From contig JNEU01000703.1 of the NCBI GenBank assembly GCA_000697475.1, positions 1-64,000 of the forward strand: a stretch of DNA of 64,000 nucleotides. The letters run 5' to 3'. Shown in pieces: positions 55,086 to 64,000 of this stretch; position 1 is the first letter of the stretch, and each line of letters starts with the position of its first letter. The position numbers and the translations under genes are program-made. The notes under the pieces are model-generated. The model was not told where the DNA came from, ran no database searches, and was given only the letters and a program-made list of their open reading frames with translations. Source of the DNA: Lichtheimia corymbifera B2541. Taxonomy: Eukaryota > Mucoromycota > Mucoromycetes > Mucorales > Lichtheimiaceae.

Positions 55086-57069
55086 TTACATGAGTTTTGA
55101 CAAACTTTCAGCTCTTGCACGACTTGCCACCCATTTGATAGGTGTTGTCCAGTGTGAGCCTGACAGACGGAAACTGGAATGATTGGATTGCTGCTGCTGT
55201 TGTTGTGGCTGCTGATCATCCTTCTTTGGTGGGATCGTCTTTTTACATGTTTCAGCTGCTGTATTGGTGGTGGTGGTGGATTCCACAGCTGTGCTCGTGG
55301 TAGATGTAGATGTATCACGTACAGCTTTTGGTTGCTGTTGGGGTTCGTCGTCATCATCATCGATATTGAGGACGTCCACCAGATCTTGGTTCTCCACAAT
55401 TTTGCGAAGGATCTTATTCATGTACAATGATAAAGCCTTGTTGGATTCTTGCAATAGGCGATTATCCTCTGACAATTCTAACCAAAAGGTTGAGCACGGG
55501 CCGTGGTTGGTGGGCGATAATGCGTATGCATGTGCGTAAGCTGGTTAATACTTACTTTTGACTGCGCCTGCATGTTGGCAAGTGCATCCTCCATCTCCGC
55601 CTTGCTGTTGCACTTTGTTCAGCTCGGCTGCAAGAGAAGATGTGGCAGTTGATAGTTCCGATTTCTATCAACACAAAGCATTAACCACATGCATTGTGGG
55701 GTATGCTGTTGTAAAAAGTTATTATTACCTTGACAGGGAATTCACCAGCAATGGTCTTTTCATGCAAAAGCATTTGGTAGCTCTCATTATCTTCCATAAG
55801 TGAGGCATTGACTTGTTGTAAGCTGGCGAGTTCTTGTTCCAACCCATCCACACGCTGTGCTTGGGCCTCAGCTGTTGTCATGGCCTCGTGAAGCACCATC
55901 TTTTGTTGCTCCAGCTCAGCTTTGAAATCGGCAATCAGCTTATCTTGCACCCGTATCTTGGCATCTCGTGCTGATACCCCATCAATGGTGGGTGTCGTTG
56001 TTGCTGTGCGCTCTTCCATAAGTGGGCTCATGCCTATGCTGGGACCTCGCATGATTGCTATATACATACACAATGTCAATCATTGAGAACCTGGAATGTA
56101 TATAAAAAGCATGATCGTTATTTACATGGCTCGGATCGTGACCAAATGTTGGATGCCGTGGCACTACGAGCACGTCGTGGATGGCCGTTATTATGCCGAC
56201 CTTGTGTTGCAAATCGCTTGATTTCGCTGGTCAAATCCGCTTCGCGCTGTTGCCATAGCAATCGATCGCTTTCATAATTCTGCAGCTAGATACATGAACA
56301 ATAAAAAAAGACCGTGTGAATAGATCGGCTGCAATCCCCTTACACCGGCATCTACACAACCCCCTTGTACCTCGTTCTCTAGTCGTTTTTCCAAGTCCTT
56401 GTTACGCTTTTTCAAAAGTTGGTTATCCTTTTGAGCTTGAGCAAGGTCTTGTTCTTGTGCATAAATCTGAGATTCCATGCGCTCTTGCGCTTTTCGATAC
56501 GTGTTATTGTCCTGCACAACCGCCAATAGTTTCTAGGTTCATCATGATTTAGTACCATGCTGGTATGATGAAAATTGTCAAAATGTATATACCTTGCGTA
56601 AATGGTCGGCTTCTTTGCAGAGCGTACGATATTGCTCCTTGGTATCTTCCATTTGCTGTCTGTGTTCCTAAGGAAGGTATAAGAAAAAGAGCAGTCAATA
56701 AGCGACTTGCAATATTTCCAATGATTGCTCGACTTGTCTCCATCTCCTTTTTTATACGTCATGGTGGGATAACCACATATTTAGAAAGAAATATATGCGG
56801 TTGCTCGAGCAATAGCTCCAATTTAAGAGCAGGTCGAGCTAAGCAAGGAGGAGGAGACAGCGAGAAAAAGAGCAGCGTATTGCAGCAGGGAGATGACTGA
56901 ATGAAATACTTGCATATATTATCGTCTCGTGATGAAGCTGAGGTAGCTGTACTTGAAGGATTTGGATAAGGTCTGACACATCCACCGAGAGCGTCTTTGA
57001 ACAAGTACTAGTAGTACTACTGCTGTTGGTGTTGGGGCTCGTTGTAGTTGTCGTTGTGGCTGTAGCCAT
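55086..57069 (-). CDS. Coiled-coil protein of unknown function
   Basis: Multi-exon. The start at 57069 gives MATATTTTTTSPNT, then SVDVSDLIQILQVQLPQLHH. Later exons give EHRQQMEDTKEQYRTLCKEA, KLLAVVQDNNTYRKAQERM, QNYESDRLLWQQREADLTSE, and ARDAKIRVQDKLIADFKAEL. Then come LEQELASLQQVNASLMEDNE with SYQMLLHEKTIAGEF, and LLQESNKALSLYMNKILRKI. A low-complexity acidic/Thr/Gln part leads to the end WVASRARAESLSKLM. Heptad-like spacing runs through most of it, so a long coiled coil is expected, perhaps cytoskeletal or Golgi-associated. The NESYQMLLHEKT block looks conserved but I cannot name the family. The join from exon 1 to the next exon (about 56660-56900) is unresolved; an extra exon may exist. 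Confidence 0.7.
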
Positions 57070-57920
57070 TGTCAAAAGTGTAGGAGTCGGTGTGTGTGTG
57101 TGTGTATATATATATCAAGAAGAAAGCAAATGGGAGAGTAGATGTTTCTTTATATACGGGGATGGATGGGATAGTGACCGAAAAGAGCCAGGAGAAAAAC
57201 GACACACAGCAAGAAAAGGGGTCCCGAGCTTGATGATTCGAGGTCAGAGTTAGGGAGAAGAAAGAGTAGAAGAATGAAAAGATGGAAAGAAGGCGTGAAT
57301 TATAAGTAACAAAGTACACATTCACTTTCTTGTTTTAAACAAAAGGTACCCACATTGCATTGCATTTCCACTATTATTGCACCTTTGTGACCCAAGCGGG
57401 AAACGCCCGAGCTTAAAAATGGCCATCATCTCATCCCAAACATTCCGTAAAGTGCTCTCACAAGAAAAATGTATCATCCACTCTCGTATTCACATTATTC
57501 ACATGTCCCAATATCCTTCTTCTCCTACGCCATATTCCCCATCCTCCTATTGTTCCATCACTACACCATCAAAGAGAGATAGAAAAGCGAATATGTGAAT
57601 CAGCATTTGTGTTGTTGATCACCTGCTACCGACTTGGCGCATGGTTACGTATGACAATGACAGCCCCAAGCCCTCATTATGATGCGCCTTTGCCGCTGAA
57701 ACCATACATTCTGCATCATCTCGAGGCACACAACAGATTTTGATTGACGAAGACGGTAACACATCGTTCAGTGTATTTGCTTGTTTTGGTGGGTGATTTT
57801 GATGCAAGAGAGTATTCTAAATACAGTTCTACAATCGATCGCTTTACAAAAGGGGGTGTGTGGGATCGTATATCATAAGGCTGTTGTTGTTTGGATTGCT
57901 AGGATATTGTCGTAATGCTC
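57070..57920. other. Intergenic between coiled-coil gene start and TIM10
   Basis: About 850 nt, starting with a TG/TA repeat (about 57093-57115) close upstream of the coiled-coil gene. It holds that gene's promoter and the TIM10 3' flank. No gene was seen. Confidence 0.45.
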
Positions 57921-58267
57921 TTATTTGGGCATGTTGGCTTGACCCATCTGCTGCATCTTCTCGCCTACTTTTTGATACGAATCGAAAAACTTGGCAACAC
58001 AACGGTCGATACACACAGCTTCACTTTGCGTCAAGTCGTTGGCGTTGTATTCCTTGGAAATGCACTTTGAATGGCAAGAATCGACAATACTGAAGAGAGA
58101 GAGCGTCGCGTTTTGTGTCAGGCTGTTGCTGCTATATTGATGGTCACCAATCCCTTCTCTTACCGGTTGAACAAATCAGTCACCATGTCAAGTTCTTGTT
58201 CTGCCATGGCAATGTTTTGAGGATTGACGGTCTGTTGACCTTGCATACCACCACCGAAGAAAGACAT
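57921..58267 (-). CDS. TIM10: Mitochondrial intermembrane space chaperone Tim10
   Basis: Tim10 is a small Tim chaperone that, with Tim9, carries hydrophobic precursors across the intermembrane space. Exon 1 (start 58267) gives MSFFGGGMQGQQTVNPQNIA and MAEQELDMVTDLFNR. An intron joins to IVDSCHSKCISKEYNANDLT, and the end is VCIDRCVAKFFDSYQKVGEK then MQQMGQANMPK. The twin CX3C pairs (CHSKC and CIDRC) that form the disulfide hairpin are complete. About 92 residues, as in yeast. Head-to-head with the TMEM42-like gene. Confidence 0.95.
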
Positions 58268-59077
58268 TGTGTAGTTGTGTAATAAAGACAAGTGAAGTGG
58301 GGTTCTTTTGACAGCTTTTGTTTTTGGTACCCAAAATCTCTGGTGGCACGTCACGAAGCATCACCCACCCACCCAGTCATCATCTTCAAATCCAACCTTT
58401 GATTGACCACTATTCAAGCCTTTATTGACTACATTTATGATGACCAGTTCCATTATGGAATACAATGTTGGCATGGAAATGCGTTGCTTGGCAACGAAAA
58501 CGGACAACAATAACGAAGGATGGATCGGGATATACACGGCAAACGCCCAATAGTAATAGTACTACCACGCGACTCACCGGCATTGTCACCACCAGCATGC
58601 GTTCGATCTAGAACCCATTGAGAGGCACGCAGATATTTTAAATCGGCCCGAAGAGAAGGATGACAGCATGCAAGCGATACTGGGTACATCACGGGACGCC
58701 ATCCGATCTCCTTATTCTTATGCTCTCATACGTAAAAGCACATAGAACTCAGTTAGTAACATCATTCTCATTATTAAACCTTGGTTCATTCATCTCTCTC
58801 GATCATAAATATAAGATAGCATTTGATTTGTTGAAGAATATGTTATTATCCATCCCTTAGTCACACTTTTGCATACTGCGCTCTTTAATCATGGTTATCA
58901 TGTGCTGTAATGAATTTGCATAACGACGATCACTTTGTAAACTGTCATTGATCTCACACTAAGGCATGTCGGTCCAATGGATATGCGTCATCAGCAGCAT
59001 TATTGTACATTGACTGACATTCAAGCATTGACGAGGAATAACATGTTGGCGTTACACACCTTGAAAAGTCGCGATTC
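58268..59077. other. Divergent promoter region
   Basis: About 810 nt between the TIM10 (-) and TMEM42-like (+) starts. Short frames on both strands have no motif. No RNA gene was seen. Confidence 0.45.
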
Positions 59078-59629
59078 ATGTCTTTCATTCCCTTTGCTGT
59101 TCTCTCAGGCGTGTTTGCCTCTCTTTCCTCTGTATTTGCCAAACTCTTTTCAGACCAACGCACAGAACAATTCCATGATGCCATTGTACACTTTATTACC
59201 AACCAAGGGCTTCTCGATGCACTTCCATTGACCATTGATACCAATGTACGCGCTCATTTGCTATCGACAACGATAACACCATCACCAACAACTCATCGAT
59301 CTAGGTTTCTCTCTTGATATTACGAGGTGTCTGCTTCGGGCTCATCTTTGTATGCAACTCACTCATGTGGACGTTATTCACCAAAGCGCTCAACTCTGCA
59401 CCATCGTCAGTGCAGACGACTACCGTCAACGGTGCTGTCAACTTTAGCGTCTCGGTAAGTTCCTATGCACATGTTGACAATGGCAGCTTCTAATTATGGT
59501 ATATAGGCATTATTGGGATATCTGATATTTGATGAACCTCTTGCGCTTGGATGGTGGATTGGAGCTAGTATGATCTTGTTAGGAACCATTCTTCTATCTC
59601 GATCAGACAACAAGGCAAAACGAGACTAG
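59078..59629 (+). CDS. TMEM42/EamA-like small membrane transporter
   Basis: Three exons give about 145 residues. Exon 1: MSFIPFAVLSGVFASLSSVF, AKLFSDQRTE. Exon 2, after a phase-0 join at 59245: VSLLILRGVCFGLIFVCNSL, MWTLFTKALNSAPSSVQTTT, VNGAVNFSVS. Exon 3: ALLGYLIFDEPLALGWWIGA, SMILLGTILLSRSDNKAKRD. This is half of a drug/metabolite-transporter (EamA) fold with four helices, as in TMEM42. It ends with the typical 'GxxLIxxGxxLL' last helix and a basic tail. The substrate is unknown. Such half-size proteins usually work as dimers. Convergent with the hydrolase gene, only 53 nt away. Confidence 0.8.
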
Positions 59630-59682
59630 GATCAGTGTATATTCCCCCTGTTTATTATCATCATCCAAAATACATTCCACGT

Positions 59683-60624
59683 TTATTGAGCGAGAAACTT
59701 GAGGATGGCATCAGCCAAGTGTGTTCCTGCGTCAAGAGGTACCATATGTCCAGCATGATCCATCATTTTAAATTGGCTATCAATCTGGTGTTGCTCGTTC
59801 AATTGTTGCCAAGCATGCATCACCTTCACAGTGTGTTCATCTTGTGAGCCAGTGACTAGCAGTAATGGGAGTTTGAGTGGATTGGTATCAAATTGAGGTG
59901 GTATGGGATCCTTTGGAGTACAACAAGGAAGAGGAGGAGGAGGAAGAGCATCAGCACAACTTCGCAAGGACTGGAATAATGTGACATCGCTGATGAGATC
60001 CATAGCACGAGCGGTTTCCTTGCGGTCATTTTCCTCAACAGCTGATGAGATGATGGCTTTTCTTGCGGCTTGCATAACATTTGGATCCATTGAAGATATA
60101 CCACGATAGACATCCATCCATGAAATACGCGGCCAAATCATATTCACTGAGGGACATGCAATGGCAATCACACCTGCGATATCGTATCCCAATTGAAGCC
60201 ACCTCGCTTTCTTATGATGGGCACACACTTGAGCAAGCATACCACCCATTGAAAGTCCTCCAACGAATACACGCGTCGGGGCAGAGTTTGTGGCACCTCC
60301 GAATTTATCCTTGTTGAGCCACTGAAGGACAGCATCCAAATCATTCGCCATGGATTCAAAGCTGACATGCATATCATCACCATCACCTTTTACTTGAGAT
60401 TCGCCATGTCCTCTTAAATCCAGCGTCAAAACAGCATAGCCAGCATTGATTAACTTTGGGACAACCGAGTCGAAATGATAGTGATCGCCACCAGCACCAT
60501 GCAGCAAGATCACGAGCGACGATGATGATGGATGATCCTTGTCCAAAGAACCGCCAAAATAAATGAAAAGAGGAAGCGTCTCACCACTGGAGTCCTTAGT
60601 GAATGGAATGATATGGCGATTCAT
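59683..60624 (-). CDS. Alpha/beta hydrolase
   Basis: A single exon of 313 residues. The oxyanion-hole region is VILLHGAGGDHYHFDSVVPK. Then come VLTLDLRGHGESQ, the nucleophile elbow GLSMGG (Ser) in VFVGGLSMGGMLAQVC, a cap region, the acid in LLLVTGSQDEHTVKV, and the catalytic His in MMDHAGHMVPLDAGTHL. All three catalytic residues are present. No signal peptide or membrane helix, so it is probably cytosolic. The substrate (ester, lipid or epoxide) cannot be told. The start at 60624 is the only good ATG, and there is no intron. Confidence 0.88.
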   Translation of the reverse strand: MNRHIIPFTKDSSGETLPLFIYFGGSLDKDHPSSSSLVILLHGAGGDHYHFDSVVPKLINAGYAVLTLDLRGHGESQVKGDGDDMHVSFESMANDLDAVLQWLNKDKFGGATNSAPTRVFVGGLSMGGMLAQVCAHHKKARWLQLGYDIAGVIAIACPSVNMIWPRISWMDVYRGISSMDPNVMQAARKAIISSAVEENDRKETARAMDLISDVTLFQSLRSCADALPPPPLPCCTPKDPIPPQFDTNPLKLPLLLVTGSQDEHTVKVMHAWQQLNEQHQIDSQFKMMDHAGHMVPLDAGTHLADAILKFLAQ

Positions 60625-60732
60625 CGTATTTTAACGTTGCGAATGCTTTCATGGCTGCCATTTCATCACTTTTATCAAAAATGGCCTCTTTGTTCGATGT
60701 TTTTGGTAATGGCACCCTCTTTGTACACCATC

Positions 60733-60742
60733 TGAGTATAAA
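60733..60742 (+). promoter_or_regulatory. TATA-like element
   Basis: GAGTATAAAG lies about 110 nt upstream of a small forward frame starting at 60848. It is a reasonable TATA match, though chance is not excluded. Confidence 0.3.
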
Positions 60743-60847
60743 GGCCTGATACACAATGAAAACTCGTAGACTTGGATACCATGAAATCTCAATGTTGGAG
60801 GCTCTATTACTACTATCAACAAGCACCTTGCAACACCATCAGATACC

Positions 60848-61060
60848 ATGACGTTTGGGACAAATCCGGATAATCATTCAAACAACGATCAGCAGCAGCA
60901 GCAGCAGCAGCATCACTCTTTCACAAGACGCCACAAACAACCATCAACAAACGTTTTCTTTCACGATGAGAAAAGCACACCCTGCATGTTGACACTACAA
61001 ACAAATGATGATCCATGCATTGTATTTGCAATCCCGCCCTTGATTTGGCAACCACTATAG
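60848..61060 (+). CDS. Possible small polyglutamine protein
   Basis: A 70-codon frame starting MTFGTNPDNHSNNDQQ. It has a CAG-encoded run of seven Gln, two His, a basic stretch (SFTRRHKQPSTN) and a hydrophobic end (IVFAIPPLIWQPL). There is a TATA-like element upstream. No family; it may be a chance frame or one exon of a longer gene. Confidence 0.35.
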   Translation: MTFGTNPDNHSNNDQQQQQQQHHSFTRRHKQPSTNVFFHDEKSTPCMLTLQTNDDPCIVFAIPPLIWQPL

Positions 61061-62622
61061 TAGAACCATCCTTTCAACCAAGAATAAATGTGACCCTATG
61101 AAAAGTGTCGTTGTGTTATATTTTGGAGGGTGGGTATCTCTTCTACTGCAACCGGTTTTTTCCCTCCCGTAAAAAGAGCGACCGTCAGGCGCTCGTATGT
61201 GAAAGAAGAACACTCGATTTCTACATACACGCTGACAATTGTCTCCTGCATGAATACATTTGCATATTTACACACTACATGGAACCCAGAACCAATACAT
61301 ATACGCCATGCAATGGAATGCATGCTGCTGCGTATAGGCGACAAAACATACGGCTGTAGTAGCAGTAGTACTGCATTCGCTAGATCCATGTATACATAGG
61401 GTCATTTGATGTCCCAGCTTTTTTTATCAATGCACAGTACATACGAATCCAGGTAGGATGCAATTTTTAGGTTTTGACGAGAGGAGAGAGTAGGTTAAGG
61501 AAAAGCATGTGTAACTTGCATGTGAATTGAATTAGTCGCGTTGTGTTCTCTCCTCTATGGCACGCACACACACAAATCGGCTAATGCAACTTGTCAATCA
61601 ATAAACGTTATTATTATACCGACAACTCTCTTTGTTTTACCGCGTATATTCTTCTAACGTGACCTTACTGGATTTTGTGTATGGTGATCATGCAAGTAAG
61701 GGGGTTATAGATATGACAATACTAGGGCGGTAAATGACGCTCCAAAATGATCATGTTGACCCGGTTACTACAGGTAATTCAGGTAAGCAGCAGGAGCTTC
61801 TTTTTCGTTGAAAGCGGGGAAAGGGGATGATTGAGGTAAATCAAGCACGATCATACACCTCCTTTACGAGACGACATTTCTTTTGCAGAAGCGATATGCA
61901 ATCAATATCTTTTTTCTTTCTCAATGCGTGCACTTTGATCCACGAATATTAGGAGCATCAAAAACATAGCAGGGGCACTCAACTGTCACACACGCACACA
62001 CACTTGCATCCACCTACTGTATCGATTTTCTCTCTTTTCTTACTTGCAACATCTCGTCTCCTTGCTGTTGTTTTAGACGCGATCAAAAACGTATAGACCC
62101 CGCCAATCTTCGATCCAGTAGGTGACAACCCCTTGATAATGCCTGTAGCCAATCTACTACATGTCACTATCATGTATCGTTGATGATGCAGCAGTGTTCA
62201 TGATCTATAAACATCCATCTGTGGGTAATGCACATGCATCAATCAACATTAAATGAGAAAACGAAAGCGAGAGAGAGAGCCAAGATCCTTCTATCGAAAT
62301 CGACATGTTAGTATTGTTTCATATACATTGCAGAAGAGTAATAATATCAAAGGCAATTTATCGAAACAAGGTAGGTCACAATGTAGTATGCGTGATGCGT
62401 CGTCAATCTTGGTTCATGTGGTCTTGTATTGGCACGTTTTCTTGTCCATAGTGCCTAATTGGCAGCGGCAGCGGCAGCAGCAAGCATTCGGTTACGAAAA
62501 AGGCGTCCAAGGAGGATGGTGGTGATGAGGAGATCCTGGCGCAAAAAAGCAATTGAAGGGAGGAAAAAGTAAAGGGAGTATAGATGTCAACGGCCAGTTT
62601 GGATGGTGTTTTCCTATTCTGA
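61061..62622. other. Intergenic, no gene recognised
   Basis: About 1.56 kb. It contains AT-rich sequence and a GGCAGC run (62461-62480). No accepted gene, RNA or repeat copy. Confidence 0.4.
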
Positions 62623-62918
62623 TTACTGCCCGACGTATGATCCATCGCATTCAACCAACATCTCCTTAAAAGCAAGTTTTATCTCATCAACGAGAAAACT
62701 TGTAACTTTGTGAACGCTTCAACTACACTTGTATCCACCTTGCCGACAATCTATCATGTCGATATTCCACCAAATAAAGCACCAAACAAATCAGCAAAGG
62801 GAAGCACATTTGTGTTTATTTCTTGGGCAGTCGTGTCAAAAAGATACCTCACCCCATACACAGCAGGAGATGTTAAATTCTGGATCAAGAAAGGGATAAA
62901 GAGGAGGGAAAGGCTCAT
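62623..62918 (-). CDS. Possible two-exon small protein
   Basis: The first exon (62771-62918) starts MSLSLLFIPFLIQNLTSPAV and contains EINTNVLPFADLFGALF. A 65-nt GT..AG intron (62706-62770) joins in frame to VTSFLVDEIKLAFKEMLVEC and DGSYVGQ, then a stop. The model gives 76 residues with a hydrophobic start that could be a signal or anchor. Splice borders are canonical and remove in-frame stops. No homologue was recognised, so this stays a low-confidence candidate. Confidence 0.25.
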
Positions 62919-63206
62919 GTTTCTGAGAGCGAGAGATTGAAAGGAGGAATAAACATCTTTTACTGTATAGCATGGTAAGGAGATGATGCGCAATCAAAGT
63001 ATAGGCTGGAATCACTATGATCCTACTATCCCAACTTTGTCGTTTACCCCTTCCATCCCCACCCCCCTGGATGCTACTTTTTGTTCCATTTTTTCGTAGA
63101 TGCTCTCCTCCTTGGGGATGCGATAGATTTGTATATAAATACCATCCCTCATGTGTCATTTCTTTTTCATTCCATCCTCTGTTCTAACTTTTAATACTCA
63201 CACATT
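62919..63206. other. Promoter region of the Kre9/Knh1-like gene
   Basis: 288 nt, pyrimidine-rich, with a TATA box near 63131 and a pyrimidine-rich leader before the start. Confidence 0.5.
63130..63140 (+). promoter_or_regulatory. TATA box of the Kre9/Knh1-like gene
   Basis: TGTATATAAATA lies about 70 nt upstream of the 63207 start, followed by a CT-rich leader. It is a strong core-promoter arrangement that fits high expression of a wall protein. Confidence 0.6.
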
Positions 63207-63942
63207 ATGAAATTCACTACTGCCTTTATCTCTGCTGCTCTTGTCGCACTTGCTTCAGCTCAAGCTCAACCTGCTGCTGGTGGTTCTCAACCTGCTGCCG
63301 GTGGTGGTAGTAGTGGTGGTGGTGCCATTGTTTCCATCACTGCGCCCTTGACTGGTACTGTCTATAAGGCTGGTACTAAGGCTCGTATTTCTTGGATCAA
63401 CCCCAAGGTCGATACTATTCCCAAGATTGCTCTTGCTCGTGGTCCATCCACTGCTCTTCAACCCGTTGCCCAAATCGCTCAAAATGTCAATGCTGCCACT
63501 GGTAGCTACGAATGGGATATTCCTCAAGATTGTGAGAACGGCAAAGACTGTAAGTTTATCATTGTTTTTTTCATTGCCATAATCATCGAATGCTTACATT
63601 TCATTCTCTCTCTTTAAAGATGCCTTTGAGATTGGTGAATCTCCCAACCTTGCCTTTGCTGGTCCTTTCACTCTTGAAGGCTGCTCTGGTGGTGGTTTCT
63701 CTTCTGCTGGTTCCCCTGCTTCCGGTGCTAGTGGATCAGCAGCTCCTGCTCCTGCTGGTAGCAGTGGAAGCAGCCCTGCTGCCAGTGGCTCCTCTTCAGG
63801 TGCCACTCCAGCTTCGTCCTCGTCTTCTCACTCTGGTTCATCCTCATCGCCTGCTTCTGCAGAAGGTGCCGCTGGTCAAGTTAATCCCGGTGCTGCTGTT
63901 GCCGTCTTGGGTGGTTTGGCTGCTATTTACCAGCTTTTCTAA
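63207..63942 (+). CDS. GPI-anchored cell-wall protein with Kre9/Knh1-type domain
   Basis: The signal peptide is MKFTTAFISAALVALASAQA, followed by a Gly/Gln/Pro linker. The Kre9/Knh1 N-terminal Ig-like domain is visible as IVSITAPLTGTVYKAGTKAR, ISWINPK, SYEWDIPQDCENGKDYAFEI and FAGPFTLEGC, with the usual 'W-x-x-P' pattern and two cysteines. A long Ser/Ala/Gly/Pro-rich stalk follows, then a C-terminal hydrophobic tail (NPGAAVAVLGGLAAIYQLF) after a small-residue omega region: a GPI signal. A 70-nt intron (63550-63619) interrupts DY. The role is in the outer wall or beta-glucan assembly, inferred from the family. About 221 residues. Confidence 0.88.
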
Positions 63943-64000
63943 TTATCCCCTTTTCATCTCTTTTTACATACAACAACACAATGTTATACCTTTTCCCTCC

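Overview
The window is nuclear DNA of a filamentous fungus, most likely an early-diverging mould of the Mucoromycota (Mucorales-like). Genes carry many short spliceosomal introns (about 50-90 nt, GT..AG, twice GC..AG). The gene set is eukaryotic and fungal: ALG6, a GH47 alpha-mannosidase, MPP10, TIM10, a USP7/Ubp15 deubiquitinase, PAS kinase, a fungal pantothenate synthetase and a GPI-anchored Kre9/Knh1-like wall protein. The placement rests on gene style and on the duplicated DUF8032-type regulator, not on a search.

Layout. 1-1.45 kb: nested inverted repeats (foldback family). 1.9-3.8 kb: ALG6 (+). 4.2-6.2 kb: an MCT-like MFS transporter (+) with what looks like a 2-nt micro-exon. 7.9-8.7 kb: a Myb/SANT protein (-). 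10.3-10.9 kb: an unrecognised membrane protein (+). 11.2-11.9 kb: a PEX39-like KPWE-motif protein (-). 12.1-12.9 kb: a secreted His/Pro/Asp-rich repeat protein (-). 13.9-16.2 kb: GH47 alpha-1,2-mannosidase (+). 16.5-19.5 kb: a two-domain DUF8032-type regulator (-). 21.1-24.8 kb: organelle/bacterial-type alanyl-tRNA synthetase (+). 25.3-26.0 kb: a disordered hypothetical (-). 27.9-29.1 kb: an AYR1-like short-chain reductase (+). 30.5-34.1 kb: PAS kinase (+). 34.4-35.0 kb: a TMEM70-like mitochondrial protein (-). 36.2-39.0 kb: a second, larger foldback-repeat locus. 39.6-41.8 kb: MPP10 (+). 42.2-43.0 kb: hypothetical (-). 45.8-50.5 kb: USP7/Ubp15 (+). 50.8-51.9 kb: pantothenate synthetase (-). 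53.3-54.0 kb: hypothetical (-). 55.1-57.1 kb: coiled-coil protein (-). 57.9-58.3 kb: TIM10 (-). 59.1-59.6 kb: TMEM42/EamA-like protein (+). 59.7-60.6 kb: alpha/beta hydrolase (-). 63.2-63.9 kb: Kre9/Knh1-like GPI protein (+).

The genes are mostly housekeeping and do not form one pathway. Two themes recur. N-glycan processing appears as ALG6 (glucosylation of the lipid-linked oligosaccharide) and GH47 (mannose trimming). Organelle biogenesis appears as TIM10, TMEM70-like, mitochondrial AlaRS and PEX39-like. Many neighbours are convergent pairs with short 3' gaps. The two repeat loci are the only clearly non-genic accessory DNA and share the same two hairpin families (called A and B here). They look like non-autonomous foldback elements and are the most unusual structure in the window.
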